A stretch of DNA of 32,550 nucleotides from a gamma proteobacterium endosymbiont of Lamellibrachia anaximandri (GTDB lineage Bacteria; Pseudomonadota; Gammaproteobacteria; Chromatiales; Chromatiaceae), in contig JAESPD010000043.1 of assembly GCA_016756855.1 (NCBI GenBank), positions 1 through 32,550 of the forward strand, written 5' to 3'. The first letter of the stretch is position 1, and the number at the start of each line of letters is the position of its first letter. Below the pieces are notes generated by a model. The model saw only the letters and a program-made list of their open reading frames with translations, ran no database searches and was not told the origin of the DNA. The position numbers and the translations under genes are program-made. This document shows, one piece after another, positions 19,041 to 27,162 of this stretch.

Positions 19041-20237
19041 ATGAATAACCCTATCCAACAGGCCGTAGATCAGCTGCTCCTGGAGCAGGGTGAATACAGC
19101 CCCCTCGAACTTTTGCTGGCTGAGGGGCGTCTGGATTACAGCGATTATGAGGCTTGGCGCACCGGTGAGATCCCACGACTGGAACGGGTGTTGTTCGGCG
19201 ACCCGGAAAATTTGGACGGCCTTCTGGCCGAGGCCCAGGAGTATGCAACTGCCCTGGCCCTGCAACCGGAAACCCTGCGCTACCACGTTTGGGGGGATAC
19301 CGGTGGATCCCCCCTCAGCTTCAGTGACAACAACATCCGTGAGCAGCGCTTCCATACTGTTTTCCGCAAGGCCGAAGATCAACCACAGTTCGATCTGTTC
19401 ATGGACGCTACGGCCACCAATCTGGCCAATGGCATCGTCCTGGCGCTTATCGATCGCAACAACAGCGAAGCCCATCGCCTGCTCAATCAGTTGTATGAGG
19501 TGGACCCGGGCCATCCCCGGCTGGGAGCGCTGGAAAGAATGGTTGAGGCAGGTGACCGGCTGGCCGAACCGGTCACAGACTGCGAATGGGAACTTCAGTA
19601 TCTGATGAATGAACTCCTGCCATTGGCCGAGAGGGAGCTGGGGCGCGATAGCCGCAACCTGCTGGTGCCTTATTGGCGGCGACTCACCAACGCCCTCCAG
19701 AATCAAGTCTTCGACCCCACCAGGCCAGAGCTGCATGCCAGCTACACGGCGAGCCGAGCCTTTGACTGGGAAACGGTACGCCGGGCGACTCAGGAGGATC
19801 CCGGCTGGCCACAGCAAACCCTGCTGCTACGCCGCCACGCCCATGCCTGCGGACGCCTGCACAACCTGCTGGAATCCCTGCAAAGCTGGATCCGGCTATG
19901 CTGGTCTTCTCCTCATGAGGCGGCAACGATCGCTACCGAGGCAGATACGGACTTGCAACAGATGTGGCGGCTTTTTCTGACCCTGGACCCGGAACTGACC
20001 GTAGAGGATTTCCCTGCCTGGTTGTTATTGATCCGCCCCGGCCTGGCGCGGCAACTCCCGCCCCCCGAAGGTGACGAACGCTGTCCGCCGTCCTATGCGC
20101 GGGTCTATCACATGCTGCGAGAGGGTCAACAGTCTCAAAACAGCCCGGACGCAACCGAGATACAACGACGCGGCGAGCTGAAGCAGTTGAATCCGGAACT
20201 CTTTATCCATTACATGCGCGCCAGAACGGCCCGCTGA
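19041..20237 (+). CDS. unrecognised 398-residue protein next to the SNF2 helicase
   Basis: I do not recognise a family. The protein is soluble (no signal or membrane segments), acidic, rich in Leu, Trp and Arg, and looks mostly alpha-helical. Notable stretches are LELLLAEGRLDYSDYEAWRTGEIP near the N-terminus, which reads like a helix-turn-helix-sized helical unit, TATNLANGIVLALIDRNN near residue 125, LLRRHAHACGRLHNLLESLQSW near 260 and FPAWLLLIRPGLARQLPPP near 325. It starts 32 bases after the SNF2 stop on the same strand and is followed by a terminator-like hairpin, so it probably ends the recQ-SNF2 transcript. A partner or adaptor of the helicase is the simplest inference. Coding nature is strong; function is unknown. 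Confidence 0.8.
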   Translation: MNNPIQQAVDQLLLEQGEYSPLELLLAEGRLDYSDYEAWRTGEIPRLERVLFGDPENLDGLLAEAQEYATALALQPETLRYHVWGDTGGSPLSFSDNNIREQRFHTVFRKAEDQPQFDLFMDATATNLANGIVLALIDRNNSEAHRLLNQLYEVDPGHPRLGALERMVEAGDRLAEPVTDCEWELQYLMNELLPLAERELGRDSRNLLVPYWRRLTNALQNQVFDPTRPELHASYTASRAFDWETVRRATQEDPGWPQQTLLLRRHAHACGRLHNLLESLQSWIRLCWSSPHEAATIATEADTDLQQMWRLFLTLDPELTVEDFPAWLLLIRPGLARQLPPPEGDERCPPSYARVYHMLREGQQSQNSPDATEIQRRGELKQLNPELFIHYMRARTAR

Positions 20238-20242
20238 AGCCA

Positions 20243-20280
20243 CCGGGGCAGCGCCCCGGCCCAGCGCTGATGGCGTTTTT
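20243..20280 (+). terminator. terminator-like hairpin after the helicase cluster
   Basis: Seven perfect GC pairs (CCGGGGC 20243-20249, loop AGC, GCCCCGG 20253-20259), then a short CGC...GCG pair and a run of five T at 20276-20280. It sits 6 bases past the stop of the 398-residue gene. The T-run is 16 bases from the main stem, which weakens the call. Confidence 0.45.
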
Positions 20281-20320
20281 CCGGCTAAAGCATCTCAGCC
20301 AATCCTCATAAAACCAATCG

Positions 20321-20374
20321 AGTCTGACCCCATCGATTGCTAGTCTGACCCCATCGATTGCTCCATCGATTGCT
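20321..20374. repeat. short tandem repeat, 21-bp unit, about 2.6 copies
   Basis: Two identical 21-base units beginning AGTCTGACCCC and ending ATCGATTGCT (20321-20341 and 20342-20362) are followed by a 12-base partial copy CCATCGATTGCT (20363-20374). It lies between two convergent genes (the 398-residue gene and rnd). GTCTGACCCC-type sequences are frequent in gammaproteobacterial intergenic repeats, but no transposase is adjacent. Confidence 0.85.
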
Positions 20375-20395
20375 GCCACGGTGAGCTCGACCCAA

Positions 20396-21544
20396 CTACG
20401 GTTGGAGGTATATCTTCCCTTCCTCTACTCGTGGGGCGAGCCTACCTGCCAATACCTCCAGTAACGCGTCACCAGCAATCAACTTGCGCCAGTCATTAAG
20501 GATCGCCAGGTCCCGCTCTCCGAGAATCAGCCTTTCGATGTCGCCTTGTGACGCCAGGGCCGATGGCATGATGCCTTCCTCCGCCGCCAACAGACGCAGG
20601 CTGCACATGAGGAGATCGGCCATCGCTTCCTGGTTGATGGAGAGCCGGGGAGAACGCCGTTTTTCCTCTGGCCACTGCTCCCTGGGTATTTTACGGGCCT
20701 CTGCAATCCTCTCCAGCAGCATCTCGCCAAAACGCTTCACAGTCCCGCTTTCAAGTCCGCGAATCCGTTCGAGTTGCCGAATCTTTTCAGGCATGCGCCG
20801 AGCCAATTCCAGCAGCACCTCATCTTTGATGATCCAGCGACGGGGGCGGTCCGCCGCAATCGCCCGCTCTTCACGCCACGCTGATAATGCCTTCAACACG
20901 GCAAGTTGAATGCCTTTGAGACGCTGCCGCCCTTTGACCCGCTGCCAGGACTCATCTGGATCTACCGCATAGGTCGTGGGATCGGCCAAGCGGGCAAAGT
21001 CATTCTCCAGCCATCTCTCCCGCCCTTTCTCTTGTAGACTGGCGACCAGCTTCAGATAGACCTCGCCCAGGTAGATCACATCATCGAGCGCATAACGTAA
21101 CTGCTCCTGCTCCAGGGGGCGTCGTGACCAGTCGGTTCGTGTATGGCCCTTCTCCAGGCTATGATCCAGCACCTGCTGCACCAGGGTACCGTAACCCACC
21201 TGATCGCCCAGACCCAGCAGGGTTGCCGCCAATTGGGTATCGAACAAAGGCCCCGGCAGACTCTGCCGCAGTAGATAGAAGATCTCCAGGTCCTGGTGCC
21301 CGGAGTGAAAGATCTTCACTATTGCCGGATCGTAGAGGATATCCAGCAGCGGCGCGAGATCGTCAATTGCCTGTGGATCTACAGATGCGGCCAGACGCCC
21401 GTTGCTCACCTGCAAGAGACAGAGTTGGGGAAAATAATTCTTCTCCCGCATGAATTCTGTATCCACCGCCAGCCATTCACTGCCCCGCAGTTGGTCACAA
21501 AGCGCGTTCAGTCCGGTAACGGTATCGACGTGGAACTCCTGCAT
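20396..21544 (-). CDS. rnd: ribonuclease D
   Basis: 382 residues from the ATG complementing 21542-21544, with AGGAG 11 bases upstream; the longer open frame upstream lacks family sequence. The DEDD exonuclease domain is intact: LAVDTEFMREKNYFPQLCLLQ (Exo I), IVKIFHSGHQDLEIFYL (Exo II) and the DEDDy Exo III block RYALDDVIYLGEVYLKL. This is followed by HRDC-like helical regions (QLAVLKALSAWREERAIA and further). RNase D is a 3'-5' exoribonuclease that trims tRNA and other structured RNA ends. The first 64 coding bases and 50 bases upstream recur at 27049-27162. Confidence 0.95.
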   Translation of the reverse strand: MQEFHVDTVTGLNALCDQLRGSEWLAVDTEFMREKNYFPQLCLLQVSNGRLAASVDPQAIDDLAPLLDILYDPAIVKIFHSGHQDLEIFYLLRQSLPGPLFDTQLAATLLGLGDQVGYGTLVQQVLDHSLEKGHTRTDWSRRPLEQEQLRYALDDVIYLGEVYLKLVASLQEKGRERWLENDFARLADPTTYAVDPDESWQRVKGRQRLKGIQLAVLKALSAWREERAIAADRPRRWIIKDEVLLELARRMPEKIRQLERIRGLESGTVKRFGEMLLERIAEARKIPREQWPEEKRRSPRLSINQEAMADLLMCSLRLLAAEEGIMPSALASQGDIERLILGERDLAILNDWRKLIAGDALLEVLAGRLAPRVEEGKIYLQP

Positions 21545-21857
21545 AATCAGCAGCACTCCTGGAATGATAAAGTCGCGAGCATAACATGTTGCTGACTCTA
21601 CTACGGTGTCCTCATGGGGATGTAAAACCATAACCCGGCATGACAACCCTTTCCCTGATCGCACTCACCTTGTTGGCGGGGTAGTTGAAATAGCAGTTCT
21701 TCGGAATGTGTGGACAAATCCGCACGTTCCTGATTTTCCGACTCATTAAATATAACCACGAATTTCGCCAAATATGTAACGATAATGTTACCGTATCTCC
21801 CTCAAGGTCAGGCCCACCCATAGCCCTTACATAGGATCTGAACTACACAAACGCCCT
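21545..21857. other. 313-base divergent intergenic region (rnd / CHASE kinase) with a stable hairpin
   Basis: No gene is supported here. The first 50 bases (to 21594) are repeated at 27113-27162. A 12-bp stem (GGAATGTGTGGA at 21703-21714 with TCCGCACGTTCC at 21719-21730, two G-T positions, loop CAAA) is followed by TGATTTT, so it could end rnd-independent transcription on the plus strand or form a leader structure for the kinase gene. Promoters for both divergent genes must lie here, but I could not fix them. Confidence 0.5.
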
Positions 21858-24476
21858 ATGATCACGCGAAAGCAGCCGCTGGATTCCTCCCGTCTTCTGT
21901 TCGGTCCTGAGAACAGTGCGATCTGGCTAGTTGCCATCATCGGTCTGAGTCTTTCCTTTGCCGCTCAGCTACTGATGCAGCAACAGCTGGAAGCACACAA
22001 AATGCTGGACTTCGAATGGGTTGCTCACAACCGCACCCGAGCCTTAAGCCATGGGATAGACAACAGTATGCTCGCGATTACGACTCTCCGGGATCATGTC
22101 CTGGCGTCTGGCGGGGTGAATGGAGAAGGATTTCGGGTTTTCGCCGAATCGCTCCTGGACCGTTACCAGAGCGTCCAGGCACTTCTATGGGTACCGCTGG
22201 TTAAAGAACCGGAACAGAAAGCATTCGAGGCATCCACTGCCCTTAGGCGGAAAGAATACCAGCTGTTCGAGCTCGCCAGCGACTCCGAGCTGATCCCCCC
22301 TGGCGAAAGCACTGAGTATTTTCCAGTGCTCCATATGGCTCCGGAACAGGGTAATGGAATTCGAGCCGGTTTCGATCTGGGCTCGGTCCCCAAATTCGCC
22401 GAGGCTCTGTCACGTGCCCGTGAACAAGGACAGATGGCAACGAGCGGGCGCATCGCCTATCCGACGCCACAAGGCGGCATCGAGTACGGATTCATGGTAG
22501 CCAGCCCAGTATTCAGCGTAAATGCCCCCCTACAGACAGCCGATCAGCGCAGAGCGGGCTTGGCAGGGTTTGTCGTGGGATTCTTCCAATTTGGCAAATT
22601 GGCCAATGCCGCTATCTCGCTGCTTGAACCGCGCGGAGTTGAGATCTTGATCCTTGATGAGTCGGCGCCCATTGACGAGCGCTTTCTGCATTTTTATACC
22701 AGCCGCCTCTCTCCCAAAGACATTGGTGCGGGCGATTATGAAAACTGGCGGAAGGATCAGGAGGAAACCAAGGTCGCTGAACGGGTTCAGGTGGCTGATC
22801 GACAATTGGCAATCATCTGTGGGCGCACAAATCTGTTTCGCAGTGCCGAGGCCTTTCAGGAAGGACCATGGATGGTGCTGATCGCCGGCTTGCTGTTCAC
22901 TCTACTCATGTCTTTCTACCTGGCCAGAATTCGAGAGAACATTCGGCAACGCTCGGCCATGGAGCAGCGGCTCATGGAGCGTGAAGAGTTGTTCCGACAA
23001 ATGACAGAGACCGTGGACGAGGCATTCTGGGCCACGGCGGTGAACGGCATAGAGATACTCTATCTCAGCCCCGCCTATGAGAAGATTCTGGGGATTGTCA
23101 ATGGTGGTAAACTTCCACCCCTGCTGGACGCAGCTTACCCCGAAGACCGCCCGATGCTGACCGAAGCATTGCAGAACATCGGACGGGAAGGGAATGACGC
23201 CGAGATAATTCACCGGATACGACGTGCGGATGGAATGCTGCGTTGGGTGCGGACCCGGGGATTCGCAGTGCGCGATCCGGACGGCAGGATATACCGCTTA
23301 GTAGGCTTTATGGAGGACATCACCGAGCGCAAGCTGGCAGACAGAGCGTTGCGTGAGTCCGAGGCCAAGCTGCGGGACCTGTTCCAACAGTCGCCGGACA
23401 TTATCATGACAGTGGATGTCCAAGGCAAGATTCTGCTCATGAACCGCTCCGTTCCTACACTGCCGGCAAAGCGGGCCGTTGGACGCAATTCCATGGCCCT
23501 GATGCCTTGGGAATTTCGCAAGTGGTTCCGCAAGGCATTGAAAACGGTATTCCACAAAAGCACAACCCGGCAATTCCAGTATTCGGCAGACGACGGAACA
23601 TACTGGGAAGGTCGCATCGTACCCATCTGCAGCGATGAAGGGCAGGTGACTGCTGCCATGGTAATCGCTGGCGACGTCACGGAAAAACGCAACCTGGAAG
23701 CCCAGGCGCTACGTAACGCACGCCTCGCTTCCATCGGTGTGCTGGCTGCCGGGGTGGCCCATGAGATCAACAACCCCAACAACGCGATACAGTTCAACGC
23801 TACTTTGGTCTCGCGAGCATGGCATGACATCACCCCGATTTTGAATGGCTACTTCGAGGAAAACGGCGATTTTGCTCTCAGCGGACTGCCCTTCTCTGAG
23901 GTCCGGGACAGCTTTCCGCACTTACTGTCGGAAATCACCATGAACTCGGACCGCATCCGCCGTATCGTACAAAACCTCAAACACATGTCTCGACAGGATA
24001 CCGGCGAGTTGACCGGGAAAGTGGACATCCAACAGGTGCTGGAAGCAGCAGTTATGATCCTGCACAATCAGATCCAAAAATTCACCGATGACTGTACCCT
24101 GGAAGTGCCGGATGACCTGCCCGCCGTACCGGGCAACTCCCAGCAACTCGAGCAGGTATTTATCAACGTCTTGCTGAACGCACTGCAGGCCCTGCCGGAT
24201 CGGACCAAAGGGGTGCATATCAGCGCTGGCTTTGATGCAGACAATCGCGAGTTATGGGTTGCTATACAGGATCAAGGCCAGGGCATTTCAGAACGGGATC
24301 TAGGCCAGTTGACAGAGCCCTTTTTCACTACCAGAACGGACGCAGGCGGCACCGGCTTGGGCTTGTCGATATCCCGCTCCATCTTAGAGAAACACGGTGG
24401 CAGAATCGGCTTCAAGTCGGTACTGAGCAGCGGCACCACGGTGACCATCCGGGTCCCGACCATTCACAAGGCATAA
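21858..24476 (+). CDS. CHASE-PAS-PAS sensor histidine kinase
   Basis: 872 residues, inner membrane. Transmembrane helix 1 (about 20-40) and helix 2 (about 338-356) enclose a CHASE-type extracytoplasmic sensor domain (about 75-275, with FRVFAESLLDRYQSVQALLWVP and ATSGRIAYPTPQ). Two PAS domains follow (about 375-490 ending VGFMEDITERK, and about 500-600 with DVTEKRNLEAQ). The kinase core has phosphoacceptor His635 in GVAHEINNPNNAIQFN and an ATPase domain with INVLLNALQALPD, DQGQGISERDL, FFTTR and GGTGLGLSISR, as in NtrB-like kinases. The ligand is unknown. The sigma-54-type regulator starts 11 bases downstream and is the evident partner. Confidence 0.93.
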   Translation: MITRKQPLDSSRLLFGPENSAIWLVAIIGLSLSFAAQLLMQQQLEAHKMLDFEWVAHNRTRALSHGIDNSMLAITTLRDHVLASGGVNGEGFRVFAESLLDRYQSVQALLWVPLVKEPEQKAFEASTALRRKEYQLFELASDSELIPPGESTEYFPVLHMAPEQGNGIRAGFDLGSVPKFAEALSRAREQGQMATSGRIAYPTPQGGIEYGFMVASPVFSVNAPLQTADQRRAGLAGFVVGFFQFGKLANAAISLLEPRGVEILILDESAPIDERFLHFYTSRLSPKDIGAGDYENWRKDQEETKVAERVQVADRQLAIICGRTNLFRSAEAFQEGPWMVLIAGLLFTLLMSFYLARIRENIRQRSAMEQRLMEREELFRQMTETVDEAFWATAVNGIEILYLSPAYEKILGIVNGGKLPPLLDAAYPEDRPMLTEALQNIGREGNDAEIIHRIRRADGMLRWVRTRGFAVRDPDGRIYRLVGFMEDITERKLADRALRESEAKLRDLFQQSPDIIMTVDVQGKILLMNRSVPTLPAKRAVGRNSMALMPWEFRKWFRKALKTVFHKSTTRQFQYSADDGTYWEGRIVPICSDEGQVTAAMVIAGDVTEKRNLEAQALRNARLASIGVLAAGVAHEINNPNNAIQFNATLVSRAWHDITPILNGYFEENGDFALSGLPFSEVRDSFPHLLSEITMNSDRIRRIVQNLKHMSRQDTGELTGKVDIQQVLEAAVMILHNQIQKFTDDCTLEVPDDLPAVPGNSQQLEQVFINVLLNALQALPDRTKGVHISAGFDADNRELWVAIQDQGQGISERDLGQLTEPFFTTRTDAGGTGLGLSISRSILEKHGGRIGFKSVLSSGTTVTIRVPTIHKA

Positions 24477-24487
24477 GAGCGCGGTAT

Positions 24488-25900
24488 ATGGTGCATGAAT
24501 CGAACACCTGTTTTCCAGTAGTACTGGTAGACGATGAGGCAAGCGTACTGTTCAGCTCCCAGATGATTCTCGGCAGCGCTGGGATCAAGGAGGTGCTGAC
24601 CGTAAAAGACAGCCGGGAACTGATGCCGTTGCTGGCAGGTCAGGAGGTAGCCGCAGTGGTGCTGGACCTGTTCATGCCCTACCTATCTGGAACCCAACTG
24701 CTGCCGGAGATAGTCAGGGAGCATCCCGAACTCCCGATAATCGTTATGACAGCGGCCCAGGAGGTGGAAACGGCGGTGGCCTGCATGAAGGAGGGTGCCT
24801 TCGACTATCTAGTCAAGCCAGTGGAGGAGAACCGCTTCATCTCGAGCATCAAACGGGCACTTGAGGTACGTACTCTGCGCAGACAGGTGAGCGTCCTCAA
24901 ACGTAGCCTGATGACAGACGAGTTGGAGCACAGAGAGTTATTTTCCAATATCGCCACCGTCAGCCGCAAGATGCGCTCCCTGTTCCAATACCTGGAGGCA
25001 ATTGCCAACTCTGGAGAACCCGTTCTCATCAACGGTGAGACGGGTTCAGGAAAGGAACTGTTAGCTGAGGCAATACATCGTCTGAGTGGTCGAACGGGAG
25101 CATTTGTCCCGGTAAATGTGGCGGGACTGGACGACGCCCTGTTCTCCGACACTTTATTCGGGCACCGCAAAGGCGCTTTCTCAGGTGCTGATACAACACG
25201 CGAGGGAATGATTGCCCAAGCCGAAGGCGGCACCTTGTTTCTGGATGAGATCGGCGATCTGACGCTCGCTTCCCAAGTAAAGCTGCTGCGGCTACTGCAG
25301 GAGCGCCACTACTACCCATTGGGCTCGGACATGGCGAAAATGAGCAGTGCCCGGATCCTTTGCGCCACTCACCGCGACCTGAATGCCCGCATGGCCGAGG
25401 AGTCCTTCCGCTCCGACCTCTACTATCGTCTGTCCGTACATCAGGTGGATATTCCCCCATTACGGGAACGCAAGGAAGACATTCCGGTTCTACTGGCCGT
25501 CTTCGCCGCTGAAGCGGCCGACTCATTGGGGAAGAAGCTCCCGGAGGCACCACCGGAGTTACTGACTTTACTCACCAACTATCATTTTCCCGGCAACGTG
25601 CGAGAACTGCGATCAATGGTCTTCGATGCCGTGGCACGCCACAAATCCGGGCGGGTACTGGCGGTAAAAAGCTTCCGCAAGACCATCAAGACACAACAAG
25701 TCACTGCGGTACCATCAAAGAAGAAGGCAGCGGAGAAGGCTAACTCGCAGGAAAGATTCCAGACTTTGAAGGAGGCGGAACAACTGCACATTGAGGAGGC
25801 ATTGCATCGAGCCGGCGGCAACCAAGGCACTGCCGCCGCCTTGTTGGGCATCTCGCGACCAGCCCTCAACCGGCGGTTAGCGAGGATGCGGGATGATTGA
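24488..25900 (+). CDS. NtrC-family sigma-54-dependent response regulator
   Basis: 470 residues from the ATG at 24488, chosen because the receiver then begins FPVVLVDDEASV; the ribosome site is weak and the gene is 11 bases after the kinase. Receiver 8-125 with Asp60 in VVLDLFMPYLSG and Lys in DYLVKP. AAA+ domain with Walker A GETGSGKE (about 182-190), the sigma-54 contact loop reading GAFSGA instead of GAFTGA (about 228), Walker B GGTLFLDEIGDL, and YYRLSVHQVDIPPLRER. A Fis-type helix-turn-helix closes the protein (EEALHRAGGNQGTAAALLGISRPALNRRL). Ser for Thr in the loop is a tolerated natural variant. Targets are not evident in the window. Confidence 0.93.
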   Translation: MVHESNTCFPVVLVDDEASVLFSSQMILGSAGIKEVLTVKDSRELMPLLAGQEVAAVVLDLFMPYLSGTQLLPEIVREHPELPIIVMTAAQEVETAVACMKEGAFDYLVKPVEENRFISSIKRALEVRTLRRQVSVLKRSLMTDELEHRELFSNIATVSRKMRSLFQYLEAIANSGEPVLINGETGSGKELLAEAIHRLSGRTGAFVPVNVAGLDDALFSDTLFGHRKGAFSGADTTREGMIAQAEGGTLFLDEIGDLTLASQVKLLRLLQERHYYPLGSDMAKMSSARILCATHRDLNARMAEESFRSDLYYRLSVHQVDIPPLRERKEDIPVLLAVFAAEAADSLGKKLPEAPPELLTLLTNYHFPGNVRELRSMVFDAVARHKSGRVLAVKSFRKTIKTQQVTAVPSKKKAAEKANSQERFQTLKEAEQLHIEEALHRAGGNQGTAAALLGISRPALNRRLARMRDD

Positions 25901-26218
25901 GCTTGTCACACGCATCGTTGGAATATTGGTTTCGACACGGGGAAAGCACCCGGCGTTTGCGTACCTTCGCCCAGGCAAAACAATGCCCGGTCGGGCTGTA
26001 TGTCTACACCGCTGCCCTGACCGGATGAATTGATGGCACTGAAAACCATCCTATTTCAGTGCCATCCAACTTAGAGTTTTAGCGCTTGTTTTAATCGGCA
26101 TCAGACAGAAGTCAATTCTCCGAGTGACTGATATAGTCACGCTTCATTAACTCCCGAATCCAGCCCTCTGTTGATATCTCCAACTTCAGATATACGCTCC
26201 AACAAGAGATAAACCAAT
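25901..26218. other. gene-poor AT-rich stretch with a possible 41-codon remnant
   Basis: No confident gene. A plus-strand frame from a TTG at 25903 to a stop at 26026-26028 reads like real protein (YWFRHGESTRRLR, then CPVGLYVYTAALTG) but has no ATG and I do not recognise it; it may be a gene remnant. On the minus strand, a frame ending at 26112 reads WIRELMKRDYISHSEN without a clear start, overlapping the next small gene out of frame. Confidence 0.3.
26032..26066. terminator. 13-bp perfect hairpin, possible bidirectional terminator
   Basis: GATGGCACTGAAA (26032-26044) pairs perfectly with TTTCAGTGCCATC (26054-26066) around a 9-base loop. It is 130 bases after the response regulator stop. No adjacent T-run is present; GAGTTTT follows 10 bases later. 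Confidence 0.4.
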
Positions 26219-26332
26219 TTAGATCATGCTTAATAACGCTACCAAGGAAATCACAGCAAAAATAAACAGCACAGGCATGATAAAAACGTCAGCTGGAAAT
26301 CCTAAGCTTTTCGTATTGTCTTCAGATTGCAT
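26219..26332 (-). CDS. 37-residue single-span membrane peptide
   Basis: A short gene candidate starting at the ATG complementing 26330-26332, with AAGG eight bases upstream and stop TAA at 26219-26221. It has a polar N-terminus (MQSEDNTKSLGFPADV) followed by one strongly hydrophobic helix (MPVLFIFAVISLVALLSMI) that ends the protein. I do not recognise a family. It lies 67 bases after the coiled-coil gene on the same strand and could be co-transcribed with it. Its size and single helix resemble accessory peptides of membrane complexes, but nothing here identifies a partner. Confidence 0.45.
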   Translation of the reverse strand: MQSEDNTKSLGFPADVFIMPVLFIFAVISLVALLSMI

Positions 26333-26399
26333 TTGAAGCACCTTAATTGTCGAATTAAACTTCTTTCATTCAGAAACGATTAACGTATTTTGTATAGGT

Positions 26400-26633
26400 T
26401 TAATGAGTTAAAACAGCCAGATTAGCGTATGCGTTTTCTACCAGGCTCAGCTCTTTCTTTAGCTTCCTTCGCATAGTTTTGGTATTTTTTCTTTCCAGTT
26501 TCTTGCGCAGTTTTTTCTTCTCCGCCTTAAGCTGCCCGAGAAAGAATTTCAACTCATCTTGGCGCTTATGACACTGCTTGGTGGCAGAATCCAAAAGACT
26601 GTCAAGCTCATTTAGTAGCTTTTGATATTTCAT
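26400..26633 (-). CDS. small Lys-rich coiled-coil protein
   Basis: 77 residues, highly charged and helical throughout: MKYQKLLNELDSLLDSATKQ, then FFLGQLKAEKKKLRKKLERK and MRRKLKKELSLVENAY, with heptad-like Leu spacing. No signal peptide or membrane helix. The start has GGGGA seven bases upstream, and its ATG overlaps the stop of the preceding thioredoxin-like fragment (ATGA), suggesting translational coupling. Small proteins of this kind recur in sulfur-oxidising gammaproteobacteria as I recall, but no function is known to me. Codon use is AT-richer than in flanking operons. Confidence 0.65.
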   Translation of the reverse strand: MKYQKLLNELDSLLDSATKQCHKRQDELKFFLGQLKAEKKKLRKKLERKNTKTMRRKLKKELSLVENAYANLAVLTH

Positions 26634-26728
26634 TGACTTTTCCCCATTTCTATATTTCTTGTATTTGTAGCACCCAGAATTTTAATTTCCTCATCAACAA
26701 GCAACCCTGGAGTAAATGGCATATCCAT
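26630..26728 (-). pseudogene. C-terminal remnant of a thioredoxin-like gene
   Basis: A 32-codon frame (MDMPFTPGLLVDEEIKILGA at the front) ends at a TGA that overlaps the ATG of the coiled-coil gene. The frame is open a few codons upstream (SEFKTV) before a stop. The segment TPGLLVDEEIKILG matches the cis-Pro and final beta-strands of small thioredoxin-like proteins of the redox-active disulfide type. The N-terminal half with the expected CxxC is not present, so this is probably the decayed 3' end of a former two-gene unit. Confidence 0.5.
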
Positions 26729-26732
26729 TACG

Positions 26733-27048
26733 GTCTTAAACTCGCTTTATCCCTGCTGACCGTTTTTTCAATGCGTTGACTTAACCTCATGCAAAAAACG
26801 CACCAGTACATGCAATTTAAGATTACTGACCTAAAATCAAGCAGATAGAATGATAGGAAAGAGAGAAGAAATATCTTTTCGGGGTGTAACAAAACGAGCT
26901 TTTATAAGCGGATCAAGGCTGTACAATATACATTTATCATTATTAATCAGTTGGTTATAGATCTATCTAGCACCCATGCCTTGGGTGTAAAATTTTATTT
27001 CGTTACACCCCCTTACCAAAGCAGACCTGCCCTCCCTTTTCCGTTCAA
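26733..27048. other. AT-rich intergenic stretch with GGGTGTAAC inverted repeats
   Basis: No supported gene. GGGGTGTAAC at 26881-26890 is inverted as GTTACACCCC at 27002-27011 (131-base span). Inside, GGGTGTAA (26983-26990) and TTACACCC (27003-27010) form an 8-bp hairpin next to a smaller CACCCA/TGGGTG one. These could be ends of a small degenerate mobile element; no target duplication was seen. Confidence 0.35.
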
Positions 27049-27162
27049 TGCCACGCAGTTGGTCACAAAGCGCGTTCAGTCCGATAACGGAATCGACGTG
27101 GAACTCCTGCATAATCAGCAGCACTCCTGGAATGATAAAGTCGCGAGCATAACATGTTGCTG
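27049..27162 (-). pseudogene. truncated duplicate of the rnd 5' end and upstream region
   Basis: This segment matches 21481-21594 over 114 bases with three mismatches. It includes the ribosome site and the first 21 codons of ribonuclease D (start at 27112, MQEFHVDSVIGLNALCDQLR, with two substitutions relative to the intact gene) and 50 bases upstream. After codon 21 the frame runs through unrelated sequence to a stop near 26969. The orientation matches the intact gene, so the two copies are direct repeats 5.57 kb apart. Confidence 0.9.

Noticed and set aside
18232-19817. Minus-strand frames (243 and 285 codons) opposite the SNF2 gene and its neighbour
   Set aside because: They overlap strong plus-strand genes and read as low-information antisense translations.
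21612-21821. 69-codon minus-strand frame in the rnd/kinase intergenic region
   Set aside because: No ribosome site or family-like sequence; it crosses the hairpin and the likely promoter region.
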